Shown here: positions 1 through 9,000 of the stretch, piece by piece
Layout of the letters: every line of letters begins with the position of its first letter
Position numbering within the stretch: position 1 is the first letter of the stretch
NCBI GenBank assembly: GCA_005223375.1
Contig: RXOD01006142.1
Span: 1 to 11,131 of the forward strand
Direction of reading: 5' to 3'
Origin: Amoebophrya sp. AT5.2
Taxonomy: Eukaryota > Sar > Dinophyceae > Syndiniales > Amoebophryaceae
DNA length: 11,131 bases
Made by a program: the position numbers and the translations under genes
The notes under the pieces: model-generated
Database searches by the model: none
Seen by the model: the letters and a program-made list of their open reading frames with translations, nothing else
Told to the model about the DNA's origin: nothing

Positions 1-3000
1 CGGCTGCCGCCGGTCGACACGGAGCGCGCGTTCTCGCAGGACAAGTGGCACGGCTTCGATCCGGTGATCGAGGGCAAGCGGGTGTTCTATGCACCGCTGC
101 CGGAGATCAAAAACCTTTGCGCGCTGGTGGCGGCGGACGCGGAGAAACGCGACATGTTTTACGACACCATCATCGGGTCGGGGCTGCACGCGACCCCGTC
201 GCAGTACGGGGACGGAAAACGCCACAAGAACGCGTTCTTCTACGACGCCAACCAGTTCGGGGGGATGCTGTGGCGCAATTTATTGGATTGCGGCCTGGAT
301 GAGTACATGGGCAGGACGATCGCAAACCGCCTGGTGCTCGGCGTGCAGAAGATCGCGAAGGCGCTGGAGCTGGAGGAGCGCGCGGACTTCTCGTACCTCT
401 TTAGGAGGAAGAGCTTCGTGAACGCGTTGCTGCCCACGCTGGAAGCCGCCGAGGGCATGAAAGTGAAGGACGTGGGGGCCGGCACGGCGCACCTGGTGGG
501 GAAATCGCCCGAGAGGAGGATGGCGATGGCGAGGTCCCTGGAGAAGATGCGGGAGAGCGCGGCGGCCGGGAGCCTGTTGAAGCCAACCATTGCGGCGCCG
601 GGGCTGCGGGACCTGCGGCAGAAAAAACGGGGCATGCAGCTGCTCGGATTGGAAGACAAAAATGCGCAAAAAGTGCTCCAGGACCGCCACAACGCGGAAT
701 TCCGCGAGAAGGTGAACAACCTGAAGAACGGAATCCTGCGGCAACTGCACCACGAGGAGGGGGACATCCACTCGAACTTCGACAGTGACTCGACCCTGAG
801 CAGTGGGTCGGATATCGACGACGTGGACGTGGACGACGAATCCGGCCCGAAAATGCGCTTGTCGGGGGGGATCACTGTCTTCAACAGTCCCAGCGAGGAT
901 ATGGTGGCGCGGCGCAGCCAAAGATACGGAGGCGGCTCGCTCGCGGGGTCGGCTAGCCTGCCGCAGCCTCATGGTATCCTGAAGGCTGGCACGGCCACAG
1001 CTGCGCAACAGATGAAAAACCCCGGGAAGAAGAAGAAGAAGATCGACTTACGAAAGCTGTTCAAAGATCCGACCGCACAGCGCTGGAAGATGGAGTGCCT
1101 GGACATCGAGCTGCGGCAGGAGTCGTGGGCGAATACGTTTTGCTTTCGCGCGCTGAACCCCCGCGCGCCGCACGACCCGCCGCACCGGCTCTACTTCAAG
1201 GTGCCGACGCACGATGAAATCGTTGAGCACGTGGAGACGCAGCAGGCGCCGGAGCTCGGGATTCCCTCTTCCGCGGAGGAAGACGAGTCTGGGGACGAGA
1301 ACTCATCCATGACACACAGCGAGGAAGGAGGTCGTGGCAACGCTGCTTTGAAAGCCGGTGTTGCGGGTGCGAGGACTGGGGGGAAGCGTCCGGATTTTGG
1401 CACGACGCAAATGAAGCCCACGATCCAAAAGCAGCAGCCCGGAATGGAGGGTGCGCACGCGCTCGAGGCGGGTGCGGGTGGCTCTCCTAGTTCTGCGACG
1501 CCAGTAAAGCCAAAAGCAGGACGAGGGCCACCGCCATCGGCTGCTGCCCCCTCTCAACATCAACACCAGACGGACTCCAGCAGATCGCGTCACGGGATGG
1601 ACTGGTTTGACATTTCGCCCGACCAGATCGAGAACGAGTTTGTGCTTCGCAACCAGGAGGACCGGTGGCTCACGAGTCTGCGTTGGGTGGACTCGATGAA
1701 GCTCGCGCACTGTTTCTTCCGCATGGTGACGGCGAACAAGTTGAGCGCCGCGAACTGCTCGCGGCGGCTGTGCGCCAACCGCATGCCGTCCCTGATCCAG
1801 GGGTTTCTCACTATCCGCATGCCCATGTACGCGGAGGAGGGAAAGAAGTACGTGGTGCTACACCCCGCGATGGGGCTCTTGTGGTACAAAGACAAACAGG
1901 CGTACGAGCACGGCAAGTGCCAGGGCAACATCAACCTGCGCGTGCGGCGCACGAGCCTGTACGGCGGCGTGGACGTGGCGGACAGAATCGCCATGTGGAC
2001 CGCACCGCAGAAAGAACAAAGTCGGAGAAGGGTCGCGGTCTCCTCGTCGGGTGGAAGCTCCCTTGCAGCTGGGAGCGTCGCTGCGGGAGCAGGGGGGCAA
2101 GCCGATCTCCTGCTCGGAGGGGGGGCGGCTGCGCCCGCATCTTCGCGCGACCCGACGGCGTGGCAACAGGTGGGCGCGACCGCCACCGACTCGTCCTACA
2201 GCGGCACGGATGGTTCGGAAGATGACGATGATGAGATCGTCTATTCCGACAGCGAAGACGATCGCGAAGACGGGTTGCTGTCCCCCTCTCCACCACCAGG
2301 CGAGGATGTTCATGTGGAGAATCTTCTGAAAAGCGGGGAGAAGTTTCCTTCCTCGGCTGCCTCCGCCTCCGAGAAGCGGAAGCAGTCGAAGAAGTCCCGT
2401 CACAGTTCGCAAAAGAGTCGCGCCTCGTCCGACAAGCAGGCCCTGAAAGCGCTGGAGACGGTGCAGCAGCTGGAGCACCACCCGGACGGCTTCACCATGC
2501 ACGACTTGCACGAGCTCGAGCGGAGGGGCAACAAAAAAGAGCACGTGCTACAGCTCGGCGAGGAGAAGGCGCGCGCCATTCGGAGACGGACCACGAACGA
2601 CTACATCGGCGGCGTTGGAGGTGGGCCCGCTCAACAGGCTGCTCCGGGAGCGAAGAAGAACCCCATATCCCAGTGCATGAGCGGTTTGTTCGGGCGGCGA
2701 CCGGGAAACAAGTACGCCGGGAGGAAGATCGCAATCGTTGCGGGCCGGGGGAAGCACCAGGCAGCGTTCGACGTCGTGCCCGGGCGGGAGGACCAGGGGC
2801 AGGAGGCCACAAGGGTGATCTCGAAGGGCAGTCCGCGCGGCGCGGATCTTTCGCCGGAAGCCAAGACTGAAATTTCGGCTGCGAAAGTACTAGACTCCCC
2901 CACTTCTGCAAAGCTCTACTACTCGGAGGGAGATGAAGTCGGCTCCTCCTCCTACGCGGCCTCGGACATCGAAGACGCGGTGGACGCTCTCAACCTCGGC

Positions 3001-6000
3001 GACCAGGATCCGGTGGCAAGGTTCCGCCCAGGCTTTTCGGCAACCCTGGAGGGCCGCAGCAGCGTCCTCGTCGGCGGACAGACCGAGCACGGTGGGCACG
3101 GGGTGCACCTGGTGGAGGATTCCGACGGCATCACGCACTTGCAGCATGACGAAAAGACGGAGGTGGACGCGAACCTGCAACAAAAATTCATTGCGAACGC
3201 ACGCGAAATGTACCTGCTCAAGTGGGGGTACGTGGAGCAGGCAGTGTTCTTGAAGAACCCAAACCAGGGTGCGGTGTTTTACGTGTCGGTGAGCAGTGTG
3301 GAGGAAGAGGAAACGGAGCGGCGAATGCGAGAAGAAGACGCCGCTGAAATTGCTGCAAGTAGAGAGAATGCAGTGGGTGCGTCGACTTCTTCTTCGCCAG
3401 AAGATCACGTGGGAGGAAAATCGAAGCTGCAGTCAAAACGTAAGAAGTCCCGTCGACCGAAGCCGCGCGTCGTGCCGGGCTTCATCCTGACGGCCGAGCG
3501 GAAGCACGGCGGTTTCAAGGAGTGGGCCGACCGGTTGAGTTTGACCTACGGGGTCCCGTTTTCGTTTTACACGGACCGGTTCTCCACGAGCGACTACGAT
3601 GTGTTCAAGACCTTTCAGGATGGACACGCCTCCACCTCCTCGACGAACCGCGATCCCACCGACTACAGCGATTTGCCGGGTCCTCAGGGTTCGGACGAGC
3701 ACGATTCCGACGCTTTTTTGAGTCGTGTTTCTGCCACCCTGGACATGCTCCGCCAGGACACAAACGCGCACTTTGGCCCGGAACACGCGGTCGGGGGGCT
3801 GATTCCGTACCAGCCTTCTCCGCTGCGCACCCAGCGCGAAAACACGCTGAAGGCGGCGCACGATGCGAAGGTGAAGAGGATCTTCCTGGAGCAGCAGCTG
3901 CGGCGGGTGAAGGCGGGAAAGCTGCAGGCGGTGGACACGCAGCTGCTCGCGAGCATGGACGTCGACGAGGTGCTGCGCAATTCGGAGGTCACCACGATCG
4001 CGCGGGACGCGTTGACCGAGCCCCGGCAGACCAGGCTGCAGAAGTGGTGCAAGCTGGCGGACCCGGCCCAGGCGGTCGACTGGCCCGACGAAGTGCCGAC
4101 GTGCGAGGTGGAGGGGCACGAGACCGAAGCCGGCCGGATGCTCACAAACGACCAGAGCTCGATCGGGCTGCCCGCGGACAGCCGCCGGGACGGGGTCAAG
4201 CTGCGACTGCACGGGGAAGAGGCGGAGATGGCGCTGCACCGCCCAGTGCGCGTGGCGGCGACGGCCGGCCGGTACGCGCTGAAGATGGGCAAGTACACGG
4301 TGATGTCGCGAAAAGCGTACGGGCGGCAGTGCAACCGCGTGCAGGCGGAGAACGCGAACCCGATGAGGCAGGAGTACCACAAACCGGTGGTGCACGACGA
4401 AGACGTGCGCATCCTGTACGCGGGGCGGCTGTTCCAAAGAAACCACAGCGTGTGGGCGCACTTCTGCTCCGCCGCGGAACCCGTGTTGCGCAGGCTGGAC
4501 CGGGTGGCGGCATTCGAGAAAGACCTGGAGTGGGACTACTCGCGCAGCGATCCCTCCTTGCTCAGTCCATATCAGCACGGGAAGAAAATGAGGGCGGCGC
4601 TGGCCGCGGCCAAGGCGATGAAAGGTGATGGCAACAAGAAGTCGGCCGATGCTGAAGCGATGGCAACTTCGAAAGCGAAAGGGGCAGATTCAAAAGATTC
4701 GCACCCCGAGAACAAGGGCGAGGAGGCCCCGAGAACAAAGGCGCCTGCAAGGACGTCCCAGAACCCAGCACTCGCCCCCAGTACCATCGAAAACAATCAG
4801 AATTCCTCGCGTGGAGGTGGCTACGAACCGCACCACCCCATCGACATTCACGCGGAGGCCGCGTATCTCAGGGACGATTTCGACTTCGACGGGTTCGCGA
4901 CCGAGGCACAGCTCGCGCTGCGTTCGAAGACGCCCGTGCACCTGTCGCAGTTGCACTGGAGCTTCCAGATGAACCGGTCCCTGTTCCACGTGTTTCCGGA
5001 CGGCGACGACCAGCACCGCTTCCGCTTTTTCAACGCGCACATCGGGAAGGAGACGAACGCGCGGTCGTGCAACGTGAAGGCGGCGATCGTCGCCGGGCGG
5101 AGCCACCGGAGCGGGCACGGCGCGCACTCGTCGCTGACGAACAAGTTCCGCAGTCCCGTGTCGCACGGCGCCTTCGCCAGCGCGGAAGAACTGCTCCTGC
5201 GGGAGATGATCCGGCGGGGCGCGGCGGGGGCGGCGTCATCTTCTACTGGAATACTAAAGACCGGGAGCTGCGCCAGCACCTCCGGCGCGAGCGGGATGCT
5301 GAGCGTGCAGGCGAAGAAGCAGACCTCGATCATTGCGGCGCGGCCGAACGCGGTGTACCACACGGCTTTGAGCAAAGCCGACGAAAAACTGGACGCCGAG
5401 GCCGTGGAGGCCGTGCACAGGATGGTCTCCCAAAACGCGACCTTCCCCGCGAGCTTCTACAGCTGCTACACGCAGCAGGAGCACGACTACATGCACTCGG
5501 CCGACAACTGCCTCCACGACTTCGACGAGCAGGACTACCTCACGGCGGTGGCGCACTTCGAGCGCGCGGAGTGCCTGCTCAAGCAGCAGTTCGCGACTAT
5601 AGTCGCGACCGCGCACGCCGACGCGCTCGCCCTACAGAAAACCGCCGCGCTGCACTCGACCCACACCCATCATGGTTTCGCTGGTGCGAGCGGCGCGGAG
5701 GTGGCGGCGCTGAAGGGCGCGGGCGCGTGTCAGGGCGCGGAGCACGACTACGTGTCGAAGGGCCGGCACGCACAGGCGGCCCTGGTGGCGGGGCCCCTGC
5801 TGAACCAGAGCGCGCGGCTACCCACCATCCCGAACGAGCCGGCGAAACTCCTCGCGAGCCAGTACACCACCGCGGACCAGCACGGGAACGCGACGAACCG
5901 CCGCTACTTCGAACTGGTCGCCAAGCGCCTGGGGATACACCACGAGGAGGTGCACCTGGCGGTGTACCACGGCGACATCCGGAAGTTCGGCCTGGAGGTG

Positions 6001-9000
6001 CCGAAGGCGATCGAGCACGTGAAAGTGAAGGACATCGTCCGCATCGAAGCCGTGCGGAAGGTGCGGAAGCACTCGCTCAGCTGGAACGTGCTGCGCTGCC
6101 TCAGCCGGCTGGTCTCCACAGCCACCGCGCGGGCGCCCGCGAACCCGGTGGCGGCGCACCTCGCGTCGGCGCAGGTGAACGAGATCGCAAGGCTGCTCGA
6201 AGAAGACGCAGTGGAGGCGGACGGCGACGGTGGAGGAGGACTAGCCGCGGGGAATACTCAAAAAGCGGACAAGCCGAACGCGAAGACGTCCGGAACGCCC
6301 GGACGGGTTATGGGGCTCCGACCGGCAGACCTGCGTCAGATGAACGGCGCGAAAACCACTTGTACGTCGTCTCCCATGCGCGTGGAGCTCGAAATCTACG
6401 AAATTTCGTCTTTAGTGCTCCCGACGCTGCTTCGGCTCGTGAAGGCAAGTACGCGAAGCACCTCGTCCGTGGATGCAAGTGCGCGGTCTCTGATGGTGGT
6501 GGTACTCACCTCCGAGGGCCGGATTTTCAAAACCCCGTTGCTCGGCGGCTACGGGCTGCGGGCGCCCGCAAAATCGTCGTACGGCGGGTGGGGTGGCCAG
6601 TGCCGCGGCGCCACGGTGTTGGTGGAATTCGAGCACGCAAAAACAACTTTCGAAGTCTTCCTTGCCACGCGAATGGTGCCGAAGTCCGCCGCGGCGCACA
6701 ATGCCGAGGGCGCCCCCGCTGCGTACAGCGTGGCAGAGATCCTCGGCGGCGGCCCCGGCGGCGTGGGGCTAAGATTAGATCTGCGCAGCTACATTCTCGA
6801 GAACGCGATCGCGAGCAGCCAGAAGCCCGTGAGTTTTGAGGAGCTGGCGAACCGGCGCGGGCGACTGGGCGAGTGCGCCCACATCTTCAACGGCGGCGGC
6901 GAGCTTCCAAGTGGCGGTTCGTTGTCTCTCAGGTTTGACGTCGAAAAGCTGTTCTACTTCCTCATGGGCGCCTCCTCCGAAAAGGTGGCCGCGTCCGCCG
7001 CCACCGGGCGCGCCATCGCCTCGGGCGAAAACGAGGTCGAAGTACTGGCTGCGGGGACCGCGGAGAACGCCGAAAAGTCCAATGCGCGACTCGTGCGGGG
7101 GCCCGGGCACGCGACCAACGAGAAGATGAAGGCCGCGGTCGGCAAGCTGCCCACGCACACGCGCTTGGAATGCGGGCTGCACTGGCACAACGTGCAGGTA
7201 AACGTGCAGAACCGGGGGCGCACGCACTTTCTGCGACAACTGCTGAACGCGAGCCGGGGCGCGGTGGTGACCAAAGGCCCCGGCGAGAAGCTGTCGAACG
7301 TATCGTTTCTGCGAGCGCTGGCGAGGCTGAGCGATTGCTTGCAGGCGGGAGCTCATCATGGCGGAGAGGAGCAGAATGCACCCGGTGGAGCGACAAGTGC
7401 GGAAAGTAGAACGAATCAAGTCCAGCTGTACTACCCGGAGGCCGGCGCAAGTCTTTACGAAATGTCGCGGTCGTCGTCGTATTCCGTGGCTCCCTCCGAT
7501 GAGGACGGGGCTCAGGCTCCTGTCGACGCTAATGCCTTGGCCGTTCCTCTTCCCGGTCCGCGTCTTGGCGCTGGCATCGAGGACGACGTGGCCGAATTTT
7601 TGCTCCTGGAGCAGCTTTTGCACGAAGACGAAGAGCGCCGCCAGGCGCCCGTGCTGGAGGACGCGGCGGAAGAGGACGAAGCCGTTGCCCCCGCACAGTT
7701 TCTCTTCATGGGCGAGGAAGGCGACGGGGGCGACCATGACGCAAGCGCAGGTGGACTTAGTGCAAGCAATGACATCAACGCCCATAATACGCAAGAAAAT
7801 TTTCTTGGGCACACCAAGAAGTTCGAACCGGGCTCACATCGTAGCAATCAGCGTCTCACGATTCGTCCAGAAGACTCTGCCACCTCGTCTGACAGTGACG
7901 TAATGGACGTCGGTGACGAAGGGCAAGTGACCGTCGACACCCGCGCCCGCGCCACGTTCGCAGTGGCTCCAGAGCTCAGCGACGACAAAGACGCAGCGAC
8001 TAGAGCAAGGTTCGCACCGGCGCCACGAGGTGGCGCAGAAGCGGCGCGAGAGCGACTGCCGAAATCTGCGATCGCCGCCTCGAACAATAAAGTGGGGCAA
8101 AATGCGACCGTGAACCGTGTAGTAAACAAACGCAACGGGGACCGGAGGCCGCTGAGGAATACTGTCATCGAGGTGGACGAGAGTCGAGCGTCCGCGGCAG
8201 AAAAGGATGAAGGGGCGCTCCCCGACGAGGATGGGGATTTCGAGCAATACAGCGAGGAAGGTTCTTCGCCGTTTCTAAGCAGTGGTCGGAAGAAGCTGCG
8301 GGTGGCGCGCCCGCGCGAACACGCGCCCGACCCGCAAAGGGAAAGAGAGGAGGCGCACAGGAATTTCCGCATGGGAAAGGAACATTTGGCGCACAGGGAC
8401 ACGCATCATGAACGGTCGATTTCTGATTTTGTGGAACGGACGCGGAGTGTGGACCCGCGGGTGCGATTTGTGCGTGGCATCATGGACAGCGACGTGTCGA
8501 AGGTGGTGCGCTCCTACCAGGATGCCGTGATCCACTCAAAGGAAAGAACGGGCCGAAAAATGTGGAGCACGTCGCAGCGGCAGGAGTACGATGTGCGCAA
8601 CATGGCGCTGGGCTTCGGGGAACTGATGGGGCCGAGAGTTTTGGAGCAGCTCGAGCAGCGGTCGTTGCAAGACAAGTACAACAGGTATCACCTTCGTTCG
8701 GGGAGTGCGGGCAGCGAGGAGGACGAGGACGACTCCGAAAACGAGGCTGGCGACGACGACGGGGAGGAGCTCTCCGCCGAGGACGCCGGCACCGTGAGCC
8801 AGACCAGCGACGAGGAGCTTCATCTAACGGTCCCCACGGCCGCCGTGCCGCTGTACCGCACCGCGCATCAGGCGCGCGCCACGGCGCACCACGAGGCGGT
8901 GAGGCGCAGCAGGGTGTCGGGCAAGCTGACGGCGAGGCAGCGCGAGCTGATCCGCGACCGCATCCACGAACTGGCTAAGAACGGCGTGTTGAACCAGCTG

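Noticed and set aside
64..66. GTG as the start codon of the giant gene
   Set aside because: The same frame is open to base 1 with similar composition, and GTG starts are not expected in a nuclear protist gene. The true start lies upstream of the window.
1026..1041. GAA/AAG microsatellite
   Set aside because: It is only about five units long and encodes a short Lys run. This is ordinary for a basic patch and not a distinct repeat locus.
3433..4578. A 381-codon antisense frame
   Set aside because: It is rich in Arg, Val, Leu and His, as expected from reading GC-rich codons on the opposite strand. No domain or plausible gene context is visible.
5067..6839. A 590-codon open frame on the + strand, third frame, overlapping the giant gene
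   Set aside because: Its translation is a compositionally biased Arg/Gly/Ala/Glu-rich string without recognisable folds. Long stop-free shadow frames are expected over GC-rich coding sequence, and the first frame here has structured, varied composition.
6775..7812. A 345-codon antisense frame
   Set aside because: It lies wholly inside the giant gene and shows no family signature. It is best explained as a shadow of high third-position GC.
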